The position numbers were made by a program, and so were the translations under genes. A stretch of DNA of 64,000 bases from Dolomedes plantarius. Taxonomy: Eukaryota > Arthropoda > Arachnida > Araneae > Dolomedidae. A model generated the notes under the pieces. The model ran no database searches and was not told where the DNA came from. It was given only the letters and a program-made list of their open reading frames with translations. The stretch's first letter is position 1. Every line of letters begins with the position of its first letter. Location of the stretch: assembly GCA_907164885.2 (NCBI GenBank), contig OU015500.1, positions 56,657,257 to 56,721,256 on the forward strand. The letters run 5' to 3'. Below, piece after piece: positions 20,685 through 33,015 of this stretch.

Positions 20685-21345
20685 CAATGAAACCCCGATT
20701 TAACGTTATTCAAGGGACCATAAAGAAATGACGTTATATGCGGGAAAACATTAAATTGGGGTAAGACCAAAAAGAAAATACTGAGCATAAAATGAATACT
20801 AATTTAGGTAACATACCTTTAGTTTCTTCATTTACAATGGTTTAGATATCTGTTTTCTAAATTATGCATTAAAAATCGGTAATTATATTTTGCGTCCTGT
20901 TTATAGCACAAATCGCATTCTTAACATTTGTTTTTGTAAGCTTTTTTCTTGGCCTTCACTATTTCAAAGGAACGCTTCCACGGTTTTCAAAGTTTGATGG
21001 CTTCTGTCGCAGGAGGAATTCCATGTTCCTCATCTTCATCCTCATCATTATCCGAACTATCCGATTCTGAGTCTATCAAATCACGCAGAGTCGGAATATA
21101 TGATGTCACGATATTTGAATCGCAATGTAGATAATTCTCAAGATCTATATAAAAGCAAGAAGAGAAATCACACATTTCATTAGAGTCCGCTTTTTCTCTT
21201 TCCTCCCACTCAATTTCATCACCTCTGTCCCCCGGAAATCCAGCTTTTGCAAAAGGACTTGAGATACATGAAGAAATCATTCCCATTCTGAAGAAATTAT
21301 ATGAAGTGCTTCTAGAACGTTTATCATTTTTTCCTGCATCCAAAT
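20685..21345 (-). mobile_element. truncated Tigger/pogo element (3' end)
   Basis: Starts with TA (20683-20684) and the Tigger-type TIR caatgaaaccccgatttaac, followed by ttattcaagggacc, which shares ttcaagggacc with the left end of the element at 239. It runs into a transposase C-terminal part (20987-21343). No right TIR follows, so the 5' two thirds are missing. Confidence 0.75.
20987..21343 (-). pseudogene. Tigger transposase, C-terminal fragment
   Basis: The 118-codon frame contains CISSPFAKAGFPGDRGDEIE, a tail with NYLHCDSNIVTSYIPTLRDL, then an acidic serine/aspartate stretch (IDSESDSSDNDEDEDEEHG) and IPPATEAIKL. This is the C-terminal layout of Tigger-type transposases after the DDE core: a 'CF-x-KAGF' helix, an acidic linker, then the start of a terminal helical region. 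No catalytic residue is present. Orientation agrees with the TIR at 20685. Confidence 0.75.
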
Positions 21346-21582
21346 TCTATACTAAGAGATTTTTTGAAAACTTGGTTTCTATAGTTTCCTTTGAACGATC
21401 GATCGTATGATCCCCAAATCACAAAGTTGAACTTAGTTTGTACAATTGGCAGGGGAAAATTCCATTCGCACTTTTAACAATTTTAAATGTACAACATGGG
21501 TTGTACATTGATCAACAAACAAAATAATCTTACTTTTCAGTACGCGCATTTGTCTGTCCAAAACGAGATAGACATACAAAAC

Positions 21583-21609
21583 TTAAAGGATGATTATGTA
21601 ATTAGTAAT
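21583..21609. repeat. 27 bp direct repeat, right copy
   Basis: Partner of 20136-20162 with a single A/T mismatch. Confidence 0.7.
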
Positions 21610-22103
21610 AAATTTATTTTTTCTTTTCTTATATTCTATTTCAGTTTTGGTATGAATCCTCGCTGTATAGTTTCTACATCATCATTATTTGTATTCAATA
21701 TCTCAAAAACATATCTCTCATTATAATCTATTTATTTATTCGTCATTATTTATATTTTGAGAATTTTCTAGGGCGGATGAACCATTTATGACATACAGCG
21801 GTTTTTAAAATCCAACTGTGGCCTTTTGGTACCCTAAGCCATGTTCTAAGGACTTTCCGTTTATATGAAAACTGCAATTACGCCTTGAATTTTGACCTTT
21901 ACCTCAGGAAATCTCGTATACTTTAATTCTTAACTAAGTTTCATTAAAACATACTCACGAGGTTTCAGAATCAAATGTAATATTTCAATAGTGAACAAAA
22001 TACCTAAATTCTTAAGACACTTATAATGTCTGAAATATTGATAAAGTTATTTGTGCGGATAGTTTCGAAATTAAATTCACAAAACTTAAATCCTACGCGA
22101 AAA
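21610..22103. other. AT-rich intergenic stretch
   Basis: Nothing recognised. Confidence 0.4.
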
Positions 22104-22183
22104 TTTATATATATATATATATATTTAGATAGATAGATAGAGAGATAGAGAGAGAGAGATAGATAGATAGATAGATAGATACA

Positions 22184-22258
<75 letters not shown>
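22104..22258. repeat. (TA)n / (GATA)n compound microsatellite
   Basis: TA tract, (GATA)n/(GAGA)n block at about 22125-22180, then a further TA tract. Confidence 0.95.
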
Positions 22259-22260
<2 letters not shown>

Positions 22261-22261
22261 T

Positions 22262-25130
22262 TATTTTTTTTTTTTTATATTTTTTCGTGTGTTTGTGGGG
22301 TATTCTCAGTCGTTGTCCTAACTGTAGCCGTGGCTATTGTCGTCAAACAAATTGAATTTGCTCCTTCAAATACCTTTCCAGTCACACTTTACTTGTGCTC
22401 TCACACCATCATGTTTGGCCATTCACTGGAACGTCCATATTTCTTGAGATCTGTTTACCCTCTATCTGACCACATTCAAGGAAATGTCAATGTATTAGAA
22501 ATTGACTAGCTTAAAATCAGTGCGTTGGAGCCTTTGTGTCGCAGGGGAATACATTTTACCGCAAATAATAGCGTTTTCTCCCATGCGTGTCCTAATACAG
22601 AATCTTATAGGGAATTATATCTATTAAAGGTGTAATTTGTAGATCTGGATTGGTATAAATAATGAAATAGAATATTGCTGTTATTTGTTATAGCATATGC
22701 GCATTATGTTCTGTGATGAACAATATTCAATAAAAATCAGTGTGTAAGACAAATTCACATTTCAGATTATGCGGATTTTATTGGAAGAAGGATATTCAAA
22801 GTTTCTGATAAAGCTTTGTAAAATCTTTATTGATAAGTGACTACTTCCTTCATATTTAAAAAAATGGTGGGTATTTATGCATTTCAGTATCATGTTTAAA
22901 AAAACTGAGAAAAATCTACTAATTAGTTAGTTTATTGCCCTGTGATCAGGATTAGAAATCATTGTTTAGAGAAAAATGGTTTTAATGTAATGTATTTCTG
23001 TTCATTCCTTATTTAAAATTATTTTTGGGTTTGTATGACTATTATTAAATTAAAATTTGTCTTTTTTCTTCAGTGAGATAAAAATTAACTTCTTTTTCAA
23101 TGATATAATGAATGTTTTTAAACTGTTTTAGGATTTTACTGTGATATCTAAAGAATAGCAATATTACTTTCAACTCGGCGAAAATGCACTTTCTGTAAAA
23201 ACTGAGGTCAAGTGAAAGTAGAAAGCAAAAAACTACATTCTACTACTGCTAAAAATCAATATTTCCGATTGAAACTGAAATCGTAATAAATTGAAACACG
23301 TAATCCGAAACAACAATTTAAGTTCAATTTATGTTATTGGAAAGTAAGCTTTAATAAATTACTATATATATTGTTTCCAATTGACCTCTCTCTATACATT
23401 TCAAATGGCCTTTATTATTTGACTTCTAGCATTTATCCAAAATCTGCGTAAACTGGTGGATTATGTTTAAATATGTAAAATACGAATCAAATCTTAATTT
23501 TTGTGTTTCGAGAAATTATTCATAAAATTATACATGTGTGTGTAACGTATATATAAAATTCACCTGTTATTTGAGTTTTTACATTTTATTTTAAAAATCG
23601 TTCAATTAACATGGTGTTGACTCAAAATTCTCAGTTTATATTAAGGAGAATCAATAGATATTTTGGATAGAATTCATGGTTGAATTTTACAACCTTCTGG
23701 TAGTGTGATGCTAAATCCTTGTGTGTAGAGTAAAGCTGAATTAACTAACTATAGGAATTAATAAATTAGTAATGCTGGTACGCTTAATAGAATCCCGTGT
23801 ACAGCTTTTAACCTTTGAGGGTACTACTAATCACTGAAGAAACAAAGAAATATTTGGGAAAATCTGTTAGAAATTTTTTTCAAAAAAGACACCGATCCTA
23901 TCTAATTAATTGCAAATGTAGTGACCTTTTTCTGAAAGGATCTGTTATATTTTACGCAGATAGAAAAGATGAAAAAGAGAGTACTATTCATAAACCTTCC
24001 TGTTGTTGCTTCTTAAGCCCTCTGACCAGATAAAATTCCCCACCAGGACCATTGCTTGCTGCAGGGGCAACAGATGCACCCCTGGTTTTTTTGGCACACA
24101 GTCTTAAGGTACCATGAGTCGGAATCCGTTTCACCTTAGTTTTGACCGGGCACCATTAGGGGGGGGGGGGCATCTGGAGGACTACTCTCCTCTAACAGTA
24201 CCACCACACTGAATGACCGTAAAACATAATGGGGTGGAAGCAGAATAATATCCTCTGAAATATAAAGACCAACATATGGCAGCATAAGAAGGGAAATTGA
24301 ACTCTCGAGCATCAATATACGACGAGAAAACATGCTTCTTCTGAGGCAATTACAAGGTCCGCAGGGGTATAGTAAAGCCTTCTTTAGCGCAAAACAGGTT
24401 CACGACAGCCAAAGAAATTAGATTGTTCTAGGTATAAGCAATATGAAAGATATTACATGGGAATCTGTATCAAAACACTCTCATAAGCGTGTAGGAAACC
24501 GTCTGCGTATATTACATGCAAAGATAATAAGTAGATCATCATGTTTTCTCATTAAATAATGTACTATGAATGCCATTTAAAACATTTCATTTTTATGTGA
24601 TGCGTCCGAGGTTACCTAGGAAATATTTAACATCTCTGAGAACATGCTATAACCATGTATATAAAAAATATGCCAATTTCTCAGGTATCTAAAAATATTT
24701 TATCATTAAGTGAATGTTCAGAAGGAAGAGGTGTGAGTAATCAATTACAGATTCTGCAAAAAAGCAAAATCCTTGCAGGAAAAATGTTTAAAACATATAA
24801 ATATTATTATAATTTATATTATGGATAAATACATAAAAATTGGAATCCAAGCCCCATGAAATTCATCAAAGATAAGTGTTTCTTGAAAAAGCAAAGTTGA
24901 AGGAAACATTTAGAAGAGGAGAACTAGTATCCCTATATAAATATTATATGAAGCTTCAAGTTATAAAATAATATAAATTTCAGAAAATACTCATTTCAGT
25001 AAAATATATTTCTACAACATTGACCTTAAATACCTAGAAGCTACAATTAATAATTAAAAAATTATTAGCATAGTATATCTTAATCGGTGTTTTCTTTGCA
25101 ATTAAATATTTTACTTGAATTATTCTATGT

Positions 25131-25131
<1 letters not shown>
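22262..25131. other. intergenic stretch, no assigned feature
   Basis: About 2.9 kb. The parts 22290-22600 and 24010-24360 are less AT-rich and may be old repeats, but I recognise no protein or terminal repeat. An 11-base G-run lies near 24160-24172. Confidence 0.4.
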
Positions 25132-25217
<86 letters not shown>

Positions 25218-25218
25218 A
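25132..25218. repeat. (TA)n(TG)n microsatellite
   Basis: TA tract passing into (TG)n. Confidence 0.95.
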
Positions 25219-25705
25219 AGTAATATCGAAAACAGTTTTACATTGTTTATAGATAAATAGCCTGACAGCAAGTTTTTTTATCTTCCGAATTATACAGTGC
25301 TTGTCTTGGAAATTTGCATTAATATTTGCAATAAAAATATACTTTTAGGCGAAATTTTTTTTGAATTTATATAGTCCAATAATTCTGAATCAGAAGAAAA
25401 TAGTAGCCCCCTTGTGATTTGTTTTCAAATGCACTGATGTTATATATTAAAAATATATTTTTATAAGGATGATCAAGTTTTTCAGTGAATTTCAATTAAT
25501 TAATTATTAAGTGAAACGCCAGTCAGCTAGGACTGGGGTTGTTCATGATTTCCGAAACTTAAAACCAGTATTTCACCATTGGATCTAATCCTGCCGTGTA
25601 TGAGTGTTAATGTTACCGGCAAAGTTTGAAATCCGGCCTTCTATAGAATACCTTGCATTTTATAGAATGCCGAAAACTGGCCGGCAATGTATAAAACGAT
25701 TAATA

Positions 25706-27113
25706 CACTGCTGGCCACCCAAATTGCAACACCAAGAAAGACAAGAGATATCACAACAAAATTTATTTTGTAGATAACATGTTGACCAAGTATCAAATGA
25801 TTAAATTTATAGACTTCTGTGAAGTGTGGTTCCTCCCAAAATCAGTAGCCAGAGTAACCGCCATTGTTGGAGATCACCGCTGCCACACGCCTCGGCATTG
25901 ATTAAAAGAGACTTTGTATGAGTTCTTGGGGTACAGCAGACCAAGCAGCTTCCACTCGTTGCCAAAGTTGATCTGCTGTGGCAGCTAGGGATGGAATCTG
26001 GGTCAATCGTAGAGCAACCATGGACCACATGTTTGCTATCGGTGAAAGATCCGGAGAGCGAGGCGGCCAGGGAAGCAATTCAATCTGGCGATTGACGAAG
26101 AACCGTTGGACAATGCGTGCCACGTGTGGTCGAGCATTATCCTGTTGAAATATGGCTGTGGGCAAGCCCTGAAGGTAAGGAAAGACAACTGGCTCCAACA
26201 CCTCGGAGATGTAGCGCTGGATGTTTAAAGTACCGGCAATGCGTACTAGAGGTGAGCGAGAGTGATATCCAATACCGCCCCATACCATAATACCCGGTGC
26301 AGGACCAGTGTGGAGGTGAATAACGCAGCTGTTCAGCATCCTCTCTTCACGGTGTCTCCAGAGTCGAATGCGACCATCGTGGTGTTGCAGACAGAAGCGT
26401 GACTCGTCAGTAAAGACAATTTCATTCCATTCTGCCGTCCACATCCTTCTGTCATCGCTCCATTGGCGGCGGAGACGTCTGTGGTTCTGAGTCAAGGGTA
26501 GACAAAGCAATGGGCGTCTTGCGGACAGACCACTCTGCTGTAAACGGCGTCGAATGGTACGCGCAGACACTGGATGATGCGTTACAGACTGCATGTGCTG
26601 TGCTATGGTTCGTGATGTGACTGAGCGATCCGTCACTGCCATGCGCACAATTTCCCTGTCATCACGTGAAGTGGTGCGCTGAGGTGGATGCGATCGAACA
26701 CGCCGGTCCGTCGTACCCTCCTGCATCCAACGATCACATATCCGCATTACAGTTGTTTGGTTTCGTCCAACACGACTACCGATTTCCCTGAAAGATAATC
26801 CACAATCTCGGTAGGCTACTATCCCTCCTCTGTCGAACTCGGATACTTCACCAAAAGATGATCGCTGTTTTCGACGAGGCATAATTGATCGTTTTTTGAA
26901 AAAAACACAAGAAAAACACAATTGCCGAACTTGAAATCGTCAAAATCTCCAAGCCTTAAATAGCGCTTTGAAGTGGCGCCACAGGCGCGCGTGATATGCG
27001 TCTGTGCTGAAATTCTAATCATTTGCATATCTCACTTCCGCTAATGCATGTTGTAAATTTCATGTTATTTGCATGTTTCCTTCAGGGTGTTGCATTTACA
27101 GTGGCCAGCAGTG
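25706..27113 (-). mobile_element. Tc1-type element, nearly complete
   Basis: The 1408 bp element has inverted ends cactgctggccac (25706) and gtggccagcagtg (to 27113), with matching aatgcaacacc/gggtgttgcat a little inside, and TA duplications at 25704-25705 and 27114-27115. It contains one transposase gene and lies inside the left end of the Ginger-like element. Confidence 0.93.
25842..26882 (-). pseudogene. Tc1 (Tcb1-like) transposase with catalytic E-to-A change and one stop
   Basis: Start is ATG at 26880-26882 (MPRRKQRSSFGEVSEFDRGG); an upstream in-frame ATG at 26919 exists but the family begins at MPRRK. Paired-like HTH region: LSFREIGSRVGRNQTTVMRI and VSARTIRRRLQQSGLSARRP. Catalytic core: D in IVFTDESRFCL, D in FQQDNARPHVA, and at the third position SPDLSPIANMW, where the family has IEN. 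With 34 residues between second and third positions this is the DD34E site, and codon 283 (26034-26036) is GCA, alanine. An in-frame TAA (25902-25904, codon 327) replaces the usual glutamate codon in SLFESMPRR; the frame continues to GGYSGY and stops at 25842. The protein would be catalytically dead even if readthrough occurred. Confidence 0.92.
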
Positions 27114-27334
27114 TATTTCACACATTCCCTAGGTATTCTATAGAACGCCACATGACAAACTGACAAATTATGAATCCTTTCGAATATCACGTTGCAAGTA
27201 ACGTGGCTTTTAATTTTCCGCTCAGGCTCAGAATTTGCCATTTGAAATTTGCGCTTTGTTCTCGAGTGTCAAAATACGAAATTTTACTTTAATTTGTTCA
27301 ACAAATAATTACTTTTATACTGTGTGGTATGAAA

Positions 27335-28711
27335 ATGGAAGAGCAAGACATAATGTTGGAGAAGGAGTCACAGTCAATAGACATGCAACGACGATTCAAC
27401 GATGAACTGTCTAAGCTTCGAGTTAATGCTGCAAAAACAAATTCGTTCTTAACCGAAACTATTTACAAAAAGTTTAATAAATGATGTAAAAAAGTCAAAA
27501 TGTCTACTAAGAAGGAACCACAGGACTATTGGTTGCTTAATGTCTATGATGCGATTTTGTGGAAAAATAAGTAAACTCATTTATCCTGTTAAAGAAGGTG
27601 TCGGTACTATACAGTCTTACATCATGGACACTAAGTTATTCCACGTACTTCATGAAACTTATTTGGCTATTGGACACGGGAGGACTTGATAGAATATTGA
27701 AAGAACTTTCAACCAAATACAGAAACGTTACACGTCATGATATTGAAGTGTACATCCACCTTAGTGAGCCCTGCTAGAAAAAAAACAAAAAAAACAAAAA
27801 GGTATTAAAAAGGGCATGGTTGTGAAATCCATGATTTTTTCTGTATTTAATTCCCGTTGTCAGGTAGATCTCATTGATTTTCAGTCTCAACCAAATAGAG
27901 AATACAAATTTATTATGGCGTGCCAAGATCATCTCACAAAATTTGTGATTTTGAAGGTTCGACGTCAAAAAAAGGTGAACAAGTAGCCTACAACCTAGTG
28001 GGCATATTCTCGTTGCTTGGGCCTCCCTCTATATTACAGTCTGATAATGGCAGGGAATTTGCCAATAATGTGCTGACCAGTATGAAGGAGTTTTGATCAG
28101 CACTGAAGATTGTCCATGGGAAGCTTTGCCATTGACAAAGCCAGGAGAGTGTCAAAAGAGCTAATCAGGATATTGAAAACTCAGTACTTGGATGCAGGAC
28201 AACAAATGTGACCCGTGGAGTGAAGGGCTGCGGTTAGTTTAATTTATGAAAAATAGAGCTTATCATTGGGGAATCAAAAGAACACCATACAAAGCCCTTT
28301 ATGGTTGCAAACTTATAGTAGGTCTTACAACGTAATTTCCACCCTAAGATGTTTTAAAATACATAAATACAGAGGAGCAGCTAGGAAAAAAATAATAGAA
28401 GGCGTACAAACGATGCAGAAGAATGAAAAAAATCAGCTTATGCAAGAAAAAGAGCTTGTTTCAAAAATCCTGGAAGAGATTATAGTCGGTTAAACCAACA
28501 AGATCGTGACATGTTTACCGAAGAGATTTTCCTTCCTTCTACCTGTTGTGTGTGTTTAAAGGAAAACAGTGATGCACACGCATCCACAAAGTGTCGTCAA
28601 AAAATTCATAACTCCTATGACCATGCTAGTAAAGTTAATGAATTGGATATTTTGTGCACTCTTTGTTTAAAAACTGAAAATCATATCGAGGTTAAATTAA
28701 TTCTAAAATAA
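27335..28711 (+). pseudogene. Ginger/KRBA2-like integrase-type transposase, decayed
   Basis: Begins MEEQDIMLEKESQSIDMQRR and FNDELSKLRVNAAKTNSFLT, then a region with WLLNVYDAILW. The integrase core is clear after 27850: RCQVDLIDFQSQPNREYKFI, DHLTKFVILKVRR, GPPSILQSDNGREFANNVL, LKIVHGKLCH, then SVKRANQDIEN. First D (QVDLIDF) and second D (SDNGREF) are present; at the third position ERAN-type glutamate is K (VKRAN). The end carries CCVCLKENSDAH and TLCLKTE, a zinc-binding tail like that of KRAB-A-domain-containing-protein-2-like proteins. Many stops and frameshifts separate these blocks. It lies between the element's TIRs in the sense orientation. Confidence 0.8.
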
Positions 28712-29704
28712 ATCTGGAAATACAAGACAAAAAAAATCAAAATGAATTCAGAAAATTTTTTTTCACTGCTACTTTGGGAACTATTGTGCGAGTTCCTATT
28801 CCTGACGTCGATAAGATGATTCCCGCAATATTTTGGCAGTTGTAATGAGTTTGACAGAAGTTCTACCTACTTGGAACTTCTGAGGGAATTTTAAAGCAAC
28901 TATATGCGAGATAACAATTCACTTTATGATCAAAGACATACTTATAATTGAAGATATTCCTGACCACGAAATTCCTCTCCGGTCAGTTGATATTGCCAAT
29001 CCAGTAAAATTGGCCAAGAATTTATCAAGTGTATGTGTAAAACTAAGGGCCAAAATATGAAACGTCTTTGCGGGAAAAAAGTGATGAAGCGTAATTCAAA
29101 ATGTCATTCAAGCCTACCATGTTGCAGCATGTAGGTTAATTTTAAGTATATTTTTTTAAAAGAAAAAAATATATTTTTTTAAAAGAAAGAATAAATTTTT
29201 TTATTGAAAAATATACATTTTTTTTATATTTTCTTTTTTAATTTGTGTATTTTTAGAAAAGTTCATTTGAAGACCATTTTTACTTTTTATAAGAAATAAA
29301 ATGCAATTCAAAATAAAATTATTTCCTTCGTGAAAGAAATAGGTTCATATTTTATTTCGTTTACTTTAATAAGAAAGGCGTAGTTTTTTTTGTACAACTT
29401 TTTTAAAAATTTATTTTGAATAAAAGTTTTTTAATGGCATTCTTCCTAATTTTTTCAAAATAAAATTTGTATTTTTGAGGAAAGAACGTATTTTAAATAA
29501 TAGCCTTATATTGACCTTTTTTGTGTACTTTGCCTAACTAGCATTTAGAAATAGCTATACAGTGCCTAGGTATTTTATACAATGCCTAGGGAAAGTATAT
29601 AATAATTCTCATATTTTATTCTTTGCTAAAAACACCAGGCATTTTATAAAATTACTAGGTATTCTATAGAATGTCGGGGTTCTATACATTGCCGGTAACA
29701 TTAA

Positions 29705-30039
29705 TATTAAATGCTTTTCTAACATTCTTCAATATTTAAGCAATCGAAGAAGAGCTGTAGCGTTTAACTATTTATTTACTTATTTATATTATTTAATAAT
29801 CTTGCATTTACTTTATGCTTTAAAGCGGAACATAGGTATCGTTTATAATTATCGGTTGCCTCGAAATGGGGAAATGTAGTTTGCAATCAGGACTATCAAT
29901 ACTCTGCTTTCCTTAACTGTTTAAAATTTAAATAGTTAGTTTTTCTAATGATTATTTATCTTTTGTGCTCGGAATTCACATTTTATTTTTTAAATACAGT
30001 TTAATTCATATAACTTAATATCAATTTAAATTAATTTAA
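29705..30039. other. AT-rich spacer
   Basis: Nothing recognised between the Ginger-like element and a degenerate tandem array. Confidence 0.4.
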
Positions 30040-30450
30040 GCAAAAGTATATGAAAATAATATGCCTTTTTTTTATAAATTTACAAATTAAATATAACTAC
30101 TGCGCAAAATGCATACAACACTCGTAATTCTGGGTATAGGTTTAATTATTTCAGTTTAATGATACTACTTTAACCTAATTTAAATCAAAATTGCTATATT
30201 CTCTGTTGTATAAATTTGTAAATTTAACGTAATTACAGCAAAGTGCAAAATATATACAGCACTTGAAATTCAGGATATAGACTTAATTGTTTTAATTTAA
30301 TTAAATTACTTAAAACTAATGTTATAAAAATTAGCTTGTGGTCTTTTCCTAAATTTATAAATTAAATATGACTACTACAAAAGGCAAAATATATACAGCC
30401 CTCGACATTCAGGGTATAGACGTAATTATTTCATGTTAAATAACATATTG
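30040..30450. repeat. degenerate tandem repeat, ~140 bp period
   Basis: Three copies share a unit with aaatttayaaattaaatat, a gcaaaatayatacagc block and attcnggrtatag followed by taattattt. The attc-gg-tatag anchor lies near 30127, 30268 and 30407, giving a period of about 140 bases. A weaker fourth copy may follow near 30490. Confidence 0.6.
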
Positions 30451-31091
30451 ATTGGAAAGTGCTAAATGTAATATGTGACCTAAATGAAATATAGCTCCTT
30501 TAGAGTGCAAAATATGCGCACTTTGAATCAGCTCTTGGACACTGGCAGCCTTTGAACTTTAGAGTTGTGGTATAAATCTAATTGAAATTTGGGCAATATA
30601 ACTATGACTATCTTAGTAACGTCGATTATGTTAGTTATTCTTTAAATTTGGGGGAAAGGACAAGCCATCTTTCATAAAGCTATGCATTATTGAAAAATAT
30701 ACATACTTGGTTTGGCTATAAATTAACGAGACTGAGCATCCGGTAACCATTAACACTAGAACCGCCGGACTTTGCTACCTACCTAGAACTGCCAAGGGGA
30801 CAAAAATGTCCCCTGTCATAGAACGGGCGTTTTGGTAAAAAAAGGTCGGATAAAATGGTATTATTTAGACACATGAGAGTTTTATTACTGAAAAAACTTT
30901 ATTACTAGTTAAACAATTGCTTACAACTAATTCAATAAAGCGAAAAATAACTGAAAAAGGCTATATAAAGACCAATACAGACTTGGACAAACCAACTTTG
31001 AAAAAACTACAGGTCTCCTCTAGATACATTGGCCTTGCAAGACACGCAAGTGTACGGTACGTGACCAGTACACTTTTTGCACACTGATTTC

Positions 31092-32557
31092 TTACGTTAC
31101 ATATTTGTAAGTACGTTTTCCATTGTTACAAGTTGCACGAACTTGGCATTTTCGACGGGATTGACTGATTTCAGATGGATCATCGTGATCAGCTGCAGAA
31201 CTCTTTCTATCAATGATTTCTCTGGTAAGTTCCTCTCCTAAGGTGAGAAGGAAATCTCGCCTTGATATCTTCATTTCCGTTACTTCTTAATACAACACCC
31301 AACTATTAATTCCTGCCAAGTCCAAAACGTTACAAAACGTATGAAAGGGCCATCTCCTTGATGCACTTTTCACAGAATACTTGTGAGCCATGGCGTCAAC
31401 AACGTCTACCCCAGACTTTGTTTTGTTATAAAACGTGACACTTTTGGGTTTAGACTTGCGATCACTGCCTATTTGCACGTCAGGATGTAGCGAACTCATC
31501 ATAACCACATTTTTGTTTGTCTGTCCCTGATACACAGTGAGAGTTATGTATGTCATTTCTTTTTAAATCGTAGAATCGTAAAGATTCTCGAGAGCTTTCT
31601 TCACGCAGTGGGGAACTTCTCTTCTGGCCTTGATGACAGTGCCAACTAACAGTGCCAAAATGTGGTAAAGGTGTCGTAAAAAGTATAGTCGTATTGCCAG
31701 TGACTTTTCTTTGATACAAGGTACTTAGCTAGGTGCATCGACGTAAAGTAATTATCACATGTAACGTTTCTCCCCTTGTTTAAGTACGGCGCAACATGCT
31801 TCTTTACTACATAGTCACCAAGACGGTCATCATAGTGACGCTGCTCATCTTTTATAAGGTAAGGAAAAGCATTGATCAAGCATTTAGTTTCCTTGTCAAC
31901 GGCCATCCAAGATTTTTGGCCGTACTTATCAGGTTTTGAGGCAATAAACTGAGTGAAACGACATCGAGTTTTAGACAGAAAGATCTGCTCATCTACTACA
32001 ATATAGGGTCCATGTAGGTAGTTGCTTTGACAGTTAGATACAAAATCGTCCCATACCTGTGAAATAAGAGCAAACTTGTTATCCTTGAGTCTTTGAGACC
32101 TAGTAGATTTAACGTCAAATCGTAAAAACAGCATAATTTCTATGAACCGATTACGGGACATAGCGCTTTTACACAACTGCACACCTTATTTCTCAGACCA
32201 GAGTAGGTCGATTTCCATCCCTTTGGATTCAATTGCCCGTCGCACATACAGGATACCAAGGAATGCTTCAAGTTCCCAAAAAGGTAAAGACCAGTCACCA
32301 TTTCCTAACACTCTATGATCTTCTGTCACGGTACACATTTGTATATGTTTTAGCATACGGTCGTCGATCATTACACGCCAGGCACTAGTGACAAGACCAG
32401 ATACAATGTGCCGTTTTGCATTTAGAGATGGCCCAGGGTTTTCTGTAAGTATGTTCCGGCCTCCGCGTCTTCCACAAGATGCGGTATCGGGGGAGACTAT
32501 TTTCCATTTTGTCCCATACGGCGACTCAACTTCCGAGTCTACACTTTGTTTTTTCAA
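31092..32557 (-). pseudogene. piggyBac transposase, frameshifted, DDD residues retained
   Basis: The frame is open upstream of 32557 without a clear ATG. In order: WKIVSPDTASCGR, AWRVMIDDRMLKHIQMC, WSLPFWELEAFLGILYVRRA, LLWSEK then TAA at 32186-32188 directly followed in frame by LCKSAMSRNRFIEIMLFLRF. First catalytic D is in YIVVDEQIFLSKTRC, second in NVTCDNYFTSMHLAKYL, third in KSGVDVVDAMAHKYS with RRWPFHTFCNVLDLAGINSW. After YLVSKKVT a ~52 bp insertion (see 31658-31700) breaks the frame; the family sequence resumes as VGTVIKARREVPHCVKKALE. The tail SQSRRKCQVRATCNNGKRTY carries part of the zinc domain. Stops and one insertion make it a pseudogene. Confidence 0.9.
31658..31700. repeat. 43 bp segment inserted in piggyBac, duplicated outside
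   Basis: Identical to 33016-33058. It lies within a stretch that interrupts the conserved transposase between KKVT and VGTVIK, bounded by a duplicated ggcactgt (read on the minus strand). Confidence 0.85.
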
Positions 32558-33015
32558 AAACCCGTTAGGTTGCTTTTTTCCTGCAGAAACTTGTTTTCCC
32601 TTTTCGTTAACATTTCCGGCCGGCTCACGAGAAACATTAGCATTAATTTTTGCGCATGCCTGGCGCGTGAAAGCACGGGTTTTGCTGTATGGGACAAAAA
32701 TGTATCCTTGGCTGTTCTAGTATAATCCGCATTTTTTTTCTAAAATTCGTGACCGAGCGGGTATTTTTTTCCAGTGTTAAGTACAGGGCGTAAAATAAAT
32801 AAAAGTCACTGAATTTTAGAGTGGTCTGACAAAAAATATAGAATGTGCAAAACATTTAACTTTACGAGGGGACAAAAAAGGCACCTTGGCGGTTTTAGTG
32901 TTAACGCTTAGAGCGGGGAAGCGGGGAACACACGTGTAGATAAGTGACTTTGAACTTTCTGGATGAGAGAAGTCGGATTTCTTTGTCGCTCGTCGTCAGT
33001 CTGCTAGTAGCGACT

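Larger units (their letters stand above)
25611..29700 (+). mobile_element. Ginger/KRBA2-like DNA transposon with nested Tc1
   Basis: Inverted ends are tgttaccggcaa (25611-25622) and ttgccggtaaca (29689-29700), with a TTAA flank on both sides (25607-25610, 29701-29704). TIRs of the form TGTNR and 4 bp duplications are known for Ginger elements. Subterminal regions on both sides repeat a palindromic motif of the type ctaggtattctatagaatgcc. An integrase-type pseudogene lies at 27335-28711. A Tc1 element (25706-27113) is inserted near the left end, so the original length was about 2.7 kb. Confidence 0.85.
30754..32900 (-). mobile_element. piggyBac element with intact TTAA ends
   Basis: Inverted ends cactagaaccgcc (30754-30766) and ggcggttttagtg (32888-32900) differ by one base and are flanked by TTAA at 30750-30753 and 32901-32904. 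Subterminal ccaaggggac motifs recur, including a palindromic ggggacaaaaatgtcccc at about 30795-30812. Length is 2147 bp, usual for the family. It carries a four-part transposase pseudogene on the minus strand. Confidence 0.92.

Noticed and set aside
30040..30450. Possible CRISPR-like array
   Set aside because: Copies are long, degenerate and have no constant short repeat with variable spacers; eukaryotic tandem repeat instead.
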